DNA of 64,000 nucleotides, from the NCBI GenBank assembly GCA_029255685.2, contig CM055311.2:5957031-6021030 (forward strand). The letters are read 5' to 3'. The stretch comes from Silene conica (lineage: Eukaryota > Streptophyta > Magnoliopsida > Caryophyllales > Caryophyllaceae). This document shows, in pieces, positions 1 through 12,776 of the stretch. A model generated the notes under the pieces. That model did no database searches and was not told where the DNA came from. It saw only the letters and a list, made by a program, of their open reading frames with translations. Each line of letters starts with the position of its first letter. Position 1 is the first letter of the stretch. The position numbers were made by a program, and so were the translations under genes.

Positions 1-905
1 AGAATGAGAATTAACGATTAACAATAAGGAATGAGTACAGATCTGGAAAAACGCGGAAGGAAAGGAGAACGGAGTTTCCTCCGTCTCCTCTCTACAAAGG
101 AACGCAAAAGAGAAACTGAAAATGAAACTACTGACTAATGATTTCTGAATGAATATGAGATGTGTAGTTGACCTCCTTTTATAAGAAAGATCAACTTATC
201 TCAACATTTTAACCTAAAGTCCAACGTAAAAGCTGAGGCCCATTAGTGGATTACTCGATAGAGCTCCAATTTCACTCGATCGAGTAAAAATCTCCAAAAA
301 GCCGTCGATCGAGTAAGGCTAGGACTCGATCGAACACTTTCTCTCTGGCAAATACTCGATCGAGCAAAGAAGCCCTCGATCGAGCACTTTTCTTCCGAGA
401 ACTCCTCGATCGAGTACTTCTCAGCGCGTATTTCCTGCACTGCGCACTGAACTTAAAACAGCTGCCATTTCTTCGTTACTCGTCCAAATGAAGCGTTTTT
501 GGTGGCGTTGGAAAGCTAAGAGGACAAGCTTTCATCTCCATTTAGAATCACCTGATTATCTGTTGTAGAAATTGAGATATGGCTCTCCAAAGTAGGTACT
601 AGCAAATTGAAGTTCTTCTTTGCTTGTTTAGCTTCCTTTCTCCATTGTGCGCACCTTAAGTAGCTTTTTACTTGGATGATTGACGCTTTCCAATGCTTGT
701 AAGGTCTGTTCCACCTTCCATCTTCTATGAATAACTTACTTTTGACAAAGAGGCATGGTTTTCGCGACTTTTACATACTTTCCTGCAAAACAACAAGAAA
801 TACACAAAGAATCAAAATAGGGGTAGATAGCGCATAAAACGCATGAAAATGCATGAAGATGCGTGCCAAAAGATACTAAAAAGTATATGAAATATGCACG
901 CATCA
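1..905 (-). repeat. 3' LTR of E7 (partial, cut by window edge)
   Basis: It matches 19309-20211 almost base for base with scattered substitutions. It contains about seven spaced copies of the palindrome CTCGATCGAG or close variants between 250 and 415. No coding frame is supported: the short minus-strand frames run through the palindrome array and differ between copies. Confidence 0.85.
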
Positions 906-2950
906 AATATCTCCAAACCAAACCTTTGCTTGTCCTCAAGCAAACTAATGCAACTAAAAAAACTAAAAACAACTAACTAACTACCGGCCTAATGGAATGG
1001 AATCGCCTCTGAGCCAACTATAGGTTATATGTTAACCGTCTAAATGCAGAAAATCAGCCACCATAAAGTTCAAAACCAAAAGCAACGAATTCATACATGT
1101 AATGAAAAACAACTTGGACAAGTGACCTCAAATGACTTGTGTACTTTGGACTCTCCTGGGTCACTTTTCTCTCATCAAACATGGGTAAACATTTATGTGT
1201 AAGAGAGAAGGATAAGAAAATGAAGACACTCTCCTAACTGCGACCAACAAATCATGCAACGCAACTAGTATGGCAAATGATTCTAATTACCGTACACACG
1301 CATATCAACCTTTCAATGACTATCACATGCCGAATACTTGCAAGTTATGGTTATGTGAGGTAAAATGGGTAAGAAGAGGAAAAAAAAAACAATATGGAAA
1401 AGAGGAGGTAACGTATCGCGCTAGCTACCAAGACTAAACCAAAAGTGGAATCATCTATCTTACTCACAAAAAAAACTTGATGCCATGTTTGGCATACAAC
1501 TCATACAACCACGGAACTTGAAACGGACAAAAACACACTTAGCTTATTTTTTCTTTTCTTCTCTTTTTTTTTTCTTTTTCTTTTTTTTCAATTCCCAAAA
1601 GGTATAATGATAAGCGCGGGAATACATTTTGTTTCTTTTCATTTACTTTTCTTTGTTTTTTTCTTTTTCTTTTTCTGCTAAGTTCGTGAGAAACAACCAA
1701 CTCCGAGTTCAAGTTCCAACATTATCAAAATACCAACTCCAAAGTGAAATCCAAACCAAAACTGATGCAATGAACGTATACCACAAGACAACACTAAGCT
1801 AGCTCGACACAAGGTAGGCTAAGATTTGGGTGTAGTTTATAGGTCAACTGGCAGTTTTTGGCTAAATGTGGAGTTAAATGGGTAAAATAAAAAATGGGAT
1901 ATGCAAGTATTCTCCTAACATGTGATATCAACCACAAAACCATGCGTGCAGGCAAAAAGCAATCAAAAGTCATACATGTGAAATGCGATGAAATGAAGGG
2001 AGTACTACTCTCAATCCTAGATAAACCGGTCATGAATGTCACCAGTTATAGGCTCTAAAACTCAGAATATATAAGTAGTTTGCCAAATACAAGTCAAGTC
2101 AAGTCCAAAAGTCCAAGTAAAATTTTTCAAAACGGAATTCGAGACATGCTAAATGGTTTTTACAACAAAGTGGTGAAAAACTAGATTAAACAATCAACAC
2201 AGATAACCTAGAAGGCAATATCATCACTGTAAAGTACATTCCGACTCGACTATATGCATAAACAAACGTGCATTTTTTTTTATTTTTGAATTTTTATGTG
2301 AAAAGATAGAATAAAAGAAAAAAAAGAAACGAAAAAATGCAAAAATTAAACGTGAATGCATGCAAAATGAAAAATGCAGACGCAAAAGGATGCATTACAC
2401 CTCCCCAAACCAAAACAGACAATGTCCTCATTGGCTACAACATACAAGGGGAAAGAGGGTACACAACCTAATACATGTTACTATGGGATATCTACAAAAA
2501 AATATGGAAATGAAAACAAAACGATGGAAAAAGGAACAAGGAAACTTACAACCTCCCCAAACCGAACGAGAAAGTGAGATTTTGGAGCAGAAATCCCTTC
2601 GGCAGCAGCGGATACCTCGATCGAAGGAATTTCAGCGATAGCCTATTCGATCAAACTCTCAGAGGGCTCGATCGAGTAACTTGCAGCAGAAGTCTACTCG
2701 ATCGAACATATCACAGTTTAACAGCCTTCGTAGAAACTTACTAAAAAATCTTCATCGACCATAGTCTTAAAACAGTAAAGAAACAGAAAAATTGTCCGAA
2801 AATTAACAAAAACAGAAAACAAAAAAATCCGGGTTGCATCCCGGGTAGAGCTAGTTTAGTTGGTCCCAGCTTGACCTTCTTTTGTCAATCACCACCAAAA
2901 TTAAGGAGCTCCAACTAGGCTTCTGACTGAATGCAGTTATTTCAGCCGTC
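906..2950 (-). other. E7 internal region, non-coding
   Basis: No gag, protease or polymerase motif is visible in either strand. It holds a pyrimidine-rich run (1545-1680), three CCAAACC-type blocks (909-925, 2401-2420, 2551-2565) whose minus-strand reading resembles the G-rich tracts found near the 3' end of many plant Gypsy elements, and a second small set of TCGATCGA palindromes at 2605-2710. A conserved-looking block around 2828-2880 (GGTTGCATCCCGGG) resembles a motif common in plant Gypsy internal regions; this last point is from general knowledge only. Confidence 0.6.
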
Positions 2951-3425
2951 ATGAGCTTCACTATTGTCCTCCTAATCACAGCAACAGCAGGGCAACGACT
3001 TACCAAAAATAAATACCTAAGTACTACTAACAGAATTCAGCGGCAAGTAGGGTTGATCTCCACAGGGAGGCAAGATATCCGTTCAAGGGTTCGTCTATCA
3101 GTCACAAGGGGGGTGTTTGGAGTTTGTAAAATCTAAACTAAAAACAAAGGGATAAAAAAAAGATAAAAGAAATAAAGTTCTAGCAAGGGAAAGAAATAGC
3201 TAAGACAACTTGATGCGGGAGCATGCTCAAACTTTCCTAATAATAAGTCAAGGACAAGATTCACACCAAATGGGTTCGAACATGGATCCGTGAGGTTATT
3301 CAAGTTAGCTATACAAGGAGTAAAAGAAGATTCTAGAAGGTTCCGGAAGACCTTGGAATATCCTTGGAAGATATTTCCTAAAGGCTACTTGAAGGAAGGT
3401 GTGTATGAAGCTTCAAAGAAGGACA

Positions 3426-4716
3426 TGTTAGGTTTTATTAGTTACTCATAAAATAATTTTAGTCATACTAACATAAGCTTTTTAATTAACCCTTTAATTA
3501 ACATATTATAAGTGATCTTAAGCATGCTAAAATGCGGAAATAAGAGAGTTCTCGAACCCTTACACACGGTCCGAAAGTTTAGCAAGGATGATCCTCCTAG
3601 TACCCAAATTAGAATACCTCCTTTGGATGCACCAAGACAACCCTTAACCAACCGATATCTTGAACAAGCTAGCACAAAACCGGTTTCTCCTTAAACTTAT
3701 TCTAATCTCTCTAATTAGAATATTATTTCAATACTACTAATAGTATGTTTTTATTATCTTATAATATCAATTTAGAGGTTAATATAATCTCTCCTTGCTT
3801 AGAGAATTTTCGGCTAGGTTGAGAGATTTTATTTGATTTTTCTACACTTAGAAAAATTATCCAACATTAGAAGAACTAGGGTTGGTTGTAGGTGAGCATC
3901 TTATACTTAATATATTGGATGCTTGGGTGTGGGTGGCCGGGTATGGGAGGGCTCCAAGGGGGAACACACCTCTTTCCCATGCATTATAGGGTGGCTAATA
4001 GGTAACCTTCTCAAGGTACTTTAATGATTATGCTTTTAACAACTTAAAAACACTTAAATCATTTCTTGTTTAAACACCCCAAAACCGGCACACACATACC
4101 AATATGGACCTTATTTTACAACTTTGTCAATGTTCTAATTTTATGTTATGTGACATACAATATGTCACAATTTAATAAAATAACAATTGTTTTAATTTAA
4201 TCATTCATATTTATCAAATAAATATTGTTCATAAATTAATAAATCTCATTTATCAAGTTGACAAGTAATTCGAAATTACTAATTGTAAAATAGTCACTTA
4301 TAATAATCGTCAATACGATTTACAACTTTTGCAATAATTATAACCCAATTCATTCTAATTACGATATAATAAAATATCGTTCAATGTTTAATAATTGACA
4401 CATTTCAATTTTAAACATAAATCTTACATTAAGATTTAACCTCTAATTTCTCGATATACGAGTTTAAGGAATATGATCAAATCGTATCACTATACATTTG
4501 ATCATTTTATCAATTAAGGGAATTGTCCTAAAGGTGTGACCTAAAGGGATCAACTGACCACCACCGTCGTACGACAGTAATGTCAAACTCTAGCTAGCCA
4601 ATCATTACCGATTAATGTTGGTCAGTTCACTAATATAAATCGTATCATCCCTTGCGCATTCTCGTCATGAGATTTATTATGTGATCGCACTATTGTTGAG
4701 GACACATTTCTCAACA
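3426..4716 (-). repeat. 3' LTR of E1
   Basis: 1291 bp, TGTTAGG to TCAACA. It carries a box TGTCCTAAAGGTGTGAC (4524-4540) shared in near-identical form with E2 and E3 LTRs, next to an inverted pair GATCAACTGAC...GTCAGTTCAC. Confidence 0.93.
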
Positions 4717-7043
4717 ATTGTGCGTCACCAATTCTCTTGTCCTATTACAATCTCCCACTCAATGCAAGATGTCTCTCTCAGGTCGTACTTGCATTCGATC
4801 ATATCATGAGTGGTTTCCTCGATATGGAGAATAACTGTCTGACCGGAATTATCTATCATAGATACCTTCCGAGCGTGGCCACGCATTTCCAGTTAACTTC
4901 GCCTCGAGTGGTCTTGAGATTTGAACAACCCTGACAAGGGGTGGACAATTTCTATCGCACTATTTCCTTTGACTAGTCACAGTCAGTCACAGCCTGAAGC
5001 AGTCCCATTTGACTCCAGTTACGAAAAGTCGTAGAGAACAGATCAAGGCTATGCCTAAACTGTACCATCTTGGGAGAGTAGTCTTTAGTCTAAGAATTGA
5101 CTCACAAGAATACTATAGCAGCTCTCGCCATGACCCGGCTATTATAAAATTTCTAGAACTCTATAAGCGGTCACATTGCCCGACAGAGTGTCTCTGCAGT
5201 CTGCCTATGTGATCAACTAGTCATCACATATGACTCTATGGCACTTGAACTTGCCATCAATCGCCTCACATTCTAGTCGCTTTGAGACGTCACCTCATGT
5301 AAGCGGCTAGGGGCTATACTAAGTCAATCCAGTTCACTTATGGGGTTCAATATTGTCTCATACAACCCATTTGGACTTTGACAAAGTATCTTTTATCTCG
5401 AGTTAATCATAACTCAAATGACATTGTTATGCAAAAATAGTTAATACTATTTCATTGCATTTGATGCACAATCATCTATTTGTATTAATGTTTTGCGAAT
5501 AAACCTTTTATTCATGATTGCAAAACTTACAAATTTTGGTCTCCTTCCGACTCATATTATCTCTCATAATATGATCTTATTTGAGCACATATCTAGAACT
5601 CATTCTAGATTTTGAGATTCCTTTCCTGAGGGAAGCTCCCACTGTTATCTTATAACTCGTGACGTATTGATATACTAGAGGGATTAAAGAATCACTCGGA
5701 ATTATCTAGTCACTTATGTGCTGAAATCTATATTGTAGTTATTAGTGATTTCATCACTCTTACTATTTTCAAAAATCTTGGCTATTTAATCAAGGTTATT
5801 TATATCTAACCATTTTGATTTCTAATGGGTGACCTTTTATTATCAATATAATAAAACTTGCCGTAATGCTCCATCATCGTATGATATGAGGTATTTGATC
5901 ATCTAGAATTTCAAACCTCTTATTCTTTACACCTTAAAGAATCACCCATCCTCTCTAAATGGTAGGCTTAATTCTTTTAATGAACATCGCTCCCACTAAA
6001 AACAATATTACTCGATCTCTTAAATGAACCTTTCATTCTCGCATGTAAATCTTTATTTATTACTTGAATCATTATTACTATCACTATCCCTATAGTGATC
6101 TACTTTCATTCAATCAATCATCACCCTCTTTTCATGTCTTCGTTTCCTCGAGACGAATATGACATGATAATTTCCTTATAACTACATTGAGAGAACTGAG
6201 ATGATTTCTTCTCTTTTATCTTATAAACTTAGAAAAATCATTTATTTAGGAACCGGTCTTTCCTCCCGTATAGATAGATGATTTCTCCTCTAAAAATCAT
6301 TATCTCAAGGAGCCGATATTCCTTCCGAATTCATACGGGGTTTCATGTCTCCTCTCTATGAAACAATGAACATAAAGAACCTTTCTTTGAGTGTCCTCCC
6401 GTAGTTTCTTCAGTGTCCTCTCGTAGTTTTTTCAAATCATTTAGGGCTCTTCTTAAGACTCCCAAGTAGGAATCTTCTCTAAGATTCGTTATTTATATCA
6501 TTGGTTTGCGAGCGAAATATATTCTCCCACTCTATCCTTCTAACAATAACCTTTATTCGTATAAGGATAGCTATTTCGATTAACCAATGAATGTTTGAAG
6601 TTTTATAGGTGTGATGAAAACATTCTCATTTTCACTTAAAATGAAAATCTTATAATGAACTAATATTGTCTCATTTTGATTGAAAGTATCTCATGGGGTG
6701 TAGTTCTCCGTTTTAATCAACACTTTGATTGTATTATATTGATCGTATCAATTGTTAATTGCGTGATTGAATCACTATTATTCATGTTTAAACAAGGCAT
6801 GCAATTTATTTGAGAAATCAAAACATTGATTAAGAACAAAAGTAGTGACTCAGGTTGAAAACCAAGTCACCAATATCCAAAATTTCAACCATTGTTTTAG
6901 GATTTTAATCCTTGTCTTACAAGAAAATAAATTATTCCATAAATAAATGCAAAATATGAAAGAAGACGATATGAAAATTAGAGGCTAGCTCTTCAAGTCT
7001 TCGATCAATTTGGATGCTACCATAGCCATCCAAGTAAGGAACT
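4717..7043 (-). other. E1 3' non-coding region
   Basis: No pol remnant is visible. It keeps many blocks in common with E2 (56483-58769): several CTCCCACT octamers (4752, 5636, 5990, 6524; RC AGTGGGAG, polypurine-tract-like) and a duplicated TGTCCTCYCGTAGTTTCTTC word (6396-6435). The stretch nearest the LTR also matches the 3' UTR of E3 (39140-39320). The tract that touches the LTR in E2 is missing here. Confidence 0.75.
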
Positions 7044-8058
7044 TCATGCTTCCTTTTCCTTGCCCTTATCATTATTAGGAGGCGCCCCTTTAAAACAATT
7101 AAAAAGGGTAAATATCAACACATTTGTATCATTATACATAAGTTGATAAATGACATGAATTTAAACGAGAATTATTACCTACGGCGGTTGGCTTCCCATT
7201 TTTGAGATCGCTTAAGTATTTGGGGCAATTTCTCTTCCAATGACCGATCCTCGTGCAATAGTGGCACTTGTCTTCGGATTTCGAAGACGAGGTGGAAGCA
7301 CCTTTCGAAAAGGTCTTTTCTTTGGTCGCTTTGGGCTTGAATGTTTTCTTGCCCTTGCCTTTAGAGGCATTTCTTTTGAAGCTCGTTTTCCCTTTCTTTT
7401 CGATGTTCAAAACATCCTTGGTGGAACTTTCATGAAGTCCCATGTCCCTTTCGGCTTGGACTAGCATCTTATGCAATTCTTCCAATGTGGTCTCTTGGTT
7501 TCGCATATTGAAATTCACCCGGAATTGAGCATATGCTTTAACCTTATTGAGCGAGTGAAGAACTCGGTCAATAATAAGAGAGTCGGGAACATCAACATTT
7601 TGAGCTTTTAGAGTCTCCGCGAGCTCAACGAGTTTGAGCACATGAGGGCTTATCTTTTGCCCTTCCTTGAATGTAATGTCAAAGAAGGCGGAAGCCGCCT
7701 CATATTGAATCACCCTTGGAGTTTGCGAAAACATGGTCGCAAGCTTGGTGTAAATTTCATACGATGTGGTCAACTTAATCATACTCCTTTGGAGATCCGG
7801 CTCCATGGAGAAGATGAGCACATTTTTAAGAGCGGAGGACTCTTTCATGTAGGCTTCATAGGCCTCACGAGTTTGGACCGACGAACGAGCCGTCGGAGCG
7901 GCTTCGGATAGGTAACGACTCTTATTGTCACCTTGAGCGGCCAAAAGTAATTGCGCATCCCAATCCTTAAAGTTTGAACCATGCTTATCGAGTTTGCAAC
8001 GATCCATAAAGGATCGAAGCCATGATACGTTAGTGAGAGGTGGAGCGTTGGTTGCCAT
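7044..8058 (-). CDS. gag: E1 Gag (Copia), probably two exons
   Basis: Start ATG at 8058. The unspliced frame is 308 residues, ending at 7132. It has a Copia-type Gag core (UBN2-like, roughly residues 10-200, with SWLRSFMDRCKL and FFDITFKEGQ-type blocks), a Lys-rich stretch and a CX2CX4HX4C zinc knuckle (CHYCTRIGHWKRNC). Just after a Val-Gly codon pair a GT donor (7178) and an AG acceptor (7088) define a 91-nt AT-rich candidate intron; splicing leads to a second exon 7087-7044 encoding a 13-residue tail rich in Lys and Glu, then TGA. E2 preserves donor, acceptor, phase and tail. The frame is free of stops, so Gag may still be made. No polymerase gene follows. Confidence 0.88.
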
Positions 8059-10507
8059 TGATGATGTTGAAAATTAAACTACAATAATAAAAGGAAAAAC
8101 AACATCATTTTAAAATTCGTAATTTAAACTAGAAACTTTAACAAGTTTAGTTATATATATTTACTTAATGATCTCTTACCCAATTAAGTAAACAATCCCA
8201 AGACCCAAACCCATACTAATCCGGGCACGGTGTAGCCGATTCAACCCGTATTGGTATAATTTGGTGGATTAACCCTTTAATCGGTTCTACTCTTAGAACT
8301 CTCGGTCGACAATTTTCTTAAAATTATCTTTAGCCCGAACTTATTGCAACTACGCTTACGAATACTTTCGTTGAGATCAACCAAATTTCAAGGTGTAATC
8401 TTATTACCCCACTTACCCAACGTGACAATTTTAGTACCCCGGTGTAGCCGAGCCTACGTTCTTGTGAAGAAGGGATTCATGGGTCCGTACTTTTTTGGTA
8501 AGGCTAAGTCTCAATATTTATATGTAAGAGATCTAGTCAAATTATTATCTATCTCCGTTTAAGTGAACTAAGTCAGTGAATTATCGATAAAATAAAAGAC
8601 TAGGTCGACTAGGTCGAAAAATGCATGATACGATGTATGGCGATTTGGCTATGCATGCAAACATATAAAAGCAAATAAAAGCATAAAATAAAACCTAGTA
8701 TGACCTTTCCTAGAAAAGAAATAACAAAGTACAAATTCGGAAACCAACTCCTTTGGTCCATTGAACTTCACGCGGCACGCACTTCGAGGTAAACACCGTC
8801 TTGTCGGAACTCCTTTCCGAATGGCACCGTCTTCAAGGAACTCCGGATTTTACAAATATTAAAACTTTTCTAGTCTACTTTATACATTATAAAATAGAAA
8901 TAAATTACAATTGGGTGATACGAGATCACAAAATTACAACCCAATCGGTAACCCCTTTCATTACGGGAAATACCGATTTAAAACTAAGGCCATACTAAGT
9001 AAATTACATAATTCCCAAAATTACGTAAATAAAATCATGACATTCATAATATAAAATATGCAATGCTTATTTAAATATGAATTAACATGCAAATCCTAAG
9101 CCAAATCGTCCTATTTAAAACACTTATTTAAATAGTTATCGTAAACCTTTGTTTATGGAATCGCGTGTTTTAACGATTAACAACACTATGCATTATATGA
9201 AACGGTTTTCATCCTTAAGTTAATCATCCTAACTCGCATAGGATTCAAAATTTAGTCTTACTCAAACTTTGAACATGACTTAACTTAATATATTTCAATA
9301 TTGATCGGTATTACTCGGTTTTACGGGAAAAAATAATATAAAAATCCAAAAGAGTCATAAAAATTTCGAAAATTCAAAATTCAAAATTTGAAAAATCCAG
9401 AATGTTCTTAAAATTTTCAGAATGTTAAAATATTAGTATTTTATATGGTTTTAACATTATTTCGTAAATAAGACGTAAAACGAGCAATTTAAGTCGGAAA
9501 ATTCAATAATTAACTTCATAAATGCAAATAAAATACTAATAAAATTTTTACACTTTCCAAAACACTTTAAGAACACAAAATGGACATAAAATAAATTACA
9601 CTGCCCAAGAGCCGAAACTTTAATTTAAAGACTCTTATTATTTTAATTTTAAATGCAACTTTTCAACAATTAAAATTAAAACAAATCTGAAACTTTTGGC
9701 TCCCAAGAATATTTTCATGATGAACATATCATATATGACTAATATTGGTTACAATTTTCGGCCATTTTAACAACTATTGCAAATTTTAACGATTTTCGTC
9801 ATATATCGTACGATTTTAACCTTTAAAATTATTTCTCAAGCATAAAATAAGATAAAATTCTCGAAAATTTTATACATGCTGGAAATAATATATATGACAT
9901 CGTGTTAAATTTTTATTGTCAAATTCCAATTTAAACTATTAAAGTAGAAATTATGTCACTAATTACCCGATTTTTACATTAAAAATCTATAATATTGCAA
10001 TATTTGAGATAAATTTCTGGAAAATTCAACATAAATTTTAAATATTGCATGTGACATACTCATAAATTTTTTTTATAGTCAAATTCGTAATATAACTATT
10101 TTAACCCATTTTTATTCATCTTATTGCATTTTAACACTTAAAATTCATATCACACGTTTTATAAGTCCATAATTTACGAAAAATCATATTCATATTATAG
10201 AAAATACATGTGATAACATACTGAAAAATCTCGGCCTAAAGATGATTTTAGCTATTTTTCCCAAAATAAACGACTTTAACCATTAAAACTTTATAAAAAC
10301 CGAGATTTAATATACCATTAATCAATATTCATGCAAAATATATTCCAAATATTCTAAAACATTTTAGAAAACAGTAGGTATTCATGCTAAAATTATTTCG
10401 TGCATATCATATATTAAACGAAAATTCCAATTTTATTTTGTTATCATTATAACTCCGTAAAAACGTAAACGGAAAGCATGCAAACAACCTATTGCTCTGA
10501 TACCAAT
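8059..10507 (-). other. E1 5' leader, non-coding
   Basis: A 2.4-kb AT-rich leader between the primer site and gag. No supported frame. Many words are shared with the E2 leader (59795-62251), for example blocks around 8170-8560 versus 59890-60300. The primer site at 10494-10505 reads RC TGGTATCAGAGC. Confidence 0.7.
10494..10505 (-). other. E1 primer binding site (tRNA-Met type)
   Basis: Plus strand GCTCTGATACCA, two bases from the 5' LTR at 10508. Confidence 0.92.
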
Positions 10508-11798
10508 TGTTAGGTTTTATTAGTTACTCTTAAACTAATTTTAGTCATACTAACATAATCTTTTTAATTAACCCTTTAATTAACATATTATAAGTGATCT
10601 TAAGCATGCTAAAATGCGGAAATAAGAGAGTTCTCGAACCCTTACACACGGTCCGAAAGTTTAGCAAGGATGATCCTCCTAGTACCCAAATTAGAATACC
10701 TCCTTTGGATGCACCAAGACAACCCTTAACCAACTGATATCTTGAACAAGCTAGCACAAAACCGGTTTCTCCTTAAACTTATTCTAATCTCTCTAATTAG
10801 AATATTATTTCAATACTACTAATAGTATGTTTTTATTATCTTATAACATCAATTTAGAGGTTAATATAATCTCTCCTTGCTTAGAGAATTTTCGGCTAGG
10901 TTGAGAGATTTTATTTGATTTTTCTACACTTAGAAAAATTATCCAACATTAGAAGAACTAGGGTTGGTTGTAGGTGAGCATCTTATACTTAATATATTGG
11001 ATGCTTGGGTGTGGGTGGCCGGGTATGGGAGGGCTCCAAGGGGGAACACACCTCTTTCCCATGCATTATAGGGTGGCTAATAGGTAACCTTCTCAAGGTA
11101 CTTTAATGATTATCCTTTTAACAACTTAAAAACACTTAAATCATTTCTTGTTTAAACACCCCAAAACCGGCACACACATACCAATATGGACCTTATTTTA
11201 CAACTTTGTCAATGTTCTAATTTTATGTTATGTGACATACAATATGTCACAATTTAATAAAATAACAATTGTTTTAATTTAATCATTCATATTTATCAAA
11301 TAAATATTGTTCATAAATTAATAAATCTCATTTATCAAGTTGACAAGTAATTCGAAATTACTAATTGTAAAATAGTCACTTATAATAATCGTCAATACGA
11401 TTTACAACTTTTGCAATAATTATAACCCAATTCATTCTAATTACGATATAATAAAATATCGTTCAATGTTTAATAATTGACACATTTCAATTTTAAACAT
11501 AAATCTTACATTAAGATTTAACCTCTAATTTCTCGATATACGAGTTTAAGGAATATGATCAAATCGTATCACTATACATTTGATCATTTTATCAATTAAG
11601 GGAATTGTCCTAAAGGTGTGACCTAAAGGGATCAACTGACCACCACCGTCGTACGATAGTAATGTCAAACTCTAGCTAGCCAATCATTACCGATTAATGT
11701 TGGTCAGTTGACTAATATAAATCGTATCATCCCTTGCGCATTCTCGTCATGAGATTTATTATGTGATCGCACTATTGTTGAGGAAACATTTCCCAACA
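10508..11798 (-). repeat. 5' LTR of E1
   Basis: 1291 bp, equal in length to 3426-4716, about 10 differences by eye. Ends TGTTAGG and CCCAACA. The right edge is followed by TSD GGACA and then E4 LTR sequence continues. Confidence 0.93.
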
Positions 11799-12282
11799 GG
11801 ACAACCCAAGACACGAAGGTCACCTAGGGACGCGTGCCTAAGGTCACGGTCACGGCTAGGGTTTCATCTAGATTGGGGTTTCGTTTTTGTTTTGTTTATT
11901 TTATTTAAGTTAAGAATAAAATAAGATTAGGAAGTTATGTTTCCTAGTCTTAGTAGATTTTGTATTAGGTTTCCTAATTGTAATAGGATTCATAAATCCT
12001 AAGTTAAGTAGAAGTCCTAGTAGAAATAGGTTTCACAATTCTAGTAGAAGTAGGAATCACAATTGTTGTAGGATTCATAGTTCTGGTAGGATGAGGAATC
12101 CTAGTTGTTAAGGGATTCATAGTTATATTAGGACTAGGAGTCTTAATTATATTAGGTTTAGGAGTCTTAATTTCTAGTCAAACTCTTTGTTTGATCTTAA
12201 GTAGGATTAGGGTTTCCTAATAGGGACTAATTAAGGTATTCTTATCTTAATTGGGGTAGGGTTTTTACACGGTTTAAGGCCT

Positions 12283-12290
12283 TATAAAAG
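12283..12290 (+). promoter_or_regulatory. TATA box in E4 5' LTR
   Basis: TATAAAAG sits about 480 bp before the LTR end and is kept in the 3' LTR at 18423-18430. It probably marks the U3/R boundary of the element transcript; this is inferred from position and consensus only. Confidence 0.6.
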
Positions 12291-12764
12291 GCAGCCGTTT
12301 TCTTTGTTTTAAGCATCGAAGTTTGATTTGAGTTATCAATAAAATTCATAAGTTTCTGTGTGAGCTTTTGAGTGACATTAATTAAGTTTGCGAGCTTAGT
12401 TTTTGGGATCGACTTTGCGAGGTTGATTTGCAGGGTGTTAGCCAATTCCATCTTTTGCGAGAGAAGGTTGAGGAGACATCATCTATCCATCAACAGTCCA
12501 TCATCCATCGTCCATCAAGAACTCGTCCACAAGCCATCGACCACAAACCGTTCGTCCAAGCATTGATTGTCGAGCCTTGTTCGTTCATCACTACATCGTT
12601 CATCATTGTTCATCGTTCATCATCATTCATCATCCATAGTTCGTTCATTATTTGTATTATTTCATCAAAGTTAGTAATAAGTTTGTTATCTAACTTAAGA
12701 GTGTAATTCCGCTGCACTAGTATTCTTAAGGAGGATCCATCTAAGCTAGAGATCCGCATCAACT

Positions 12765-12776
12765 TGGTATCAGAGC
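12765..12776 (+). other. E4 primer binding site (tRNA-Met type)
   Basis: TGGTATCAGAGC, complementary to the 3' end of plant initiator tRNA-Met, lies three bases after the 5' LTR end. Confidence 0.9.

Larger units (their letters stand above)
3426..11798 (-). mobile_element. E1: gag-only Ty1/Copia LTR retrotransposon
   Basis: TSD GGACA at 3421-3425 and 11799-11803, inside the 5' LTR of E4. LTRs of 1291 bp each (3426-4716 and 10508-11798) differ at about 10 positions. The primer site (RC of TGGTATCAGAGC) is at 10494-10505, so transcription runs right to left. The only coding region is a Gag gene (8058 to 7044). Protease, integrase, RT and RNase H are all absent; the 2.3 kb downstream of gag and the 2.4 kb upstream are non-coding but are matched by E2. 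This fits the class of terminal-repeat elements with only a GAG domain (TR-GAG) known from other plants. Confidence 0.93.
3211..12761 (+). repeat. 5' LTR of E4, split by E1
   Basis: The pieces are 3211-3425 and 11804-12761, together 1173 bp, the same length as the 3' LTR. It contains a degenerate repeat of about 25 bp built on TAGGATTC/TAGTAGAAGTAGG words (11940-12180), a TATA box at 12283-12290 and a CAT-rich pyrimidine/purine repeat near 12580-12660. Confidence 0.93.

Noticed and set aside
245..420. Spaced palindromes as a CRISPR array
   Set aside because: Plant-type DNA; repeats are only 10 bp, spacing is irregular and they lie inside an LTR.
2360..2641. 93-codon plus-strand frame in E7 interior
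   Set aside because: Antisense to the element, overlaps polypurine-like blocks, no domain.
10494..10505. tRNA gene fragments at GCTCTGATACCA sites (also 52215 and 62238)
   Set aside because: Only 11-12 nt match tRNA-Met and each lies against an LTR: they are primer binding sites.
12428..12706. 92-codon frame in E4 LTR, repeated at 18568-18846
   Set aside because: Present in both LTRs because it lies in the repeat; rich in simple CAT repeats (Ile/Ser/His runs), lies upstream of gag in the leader.
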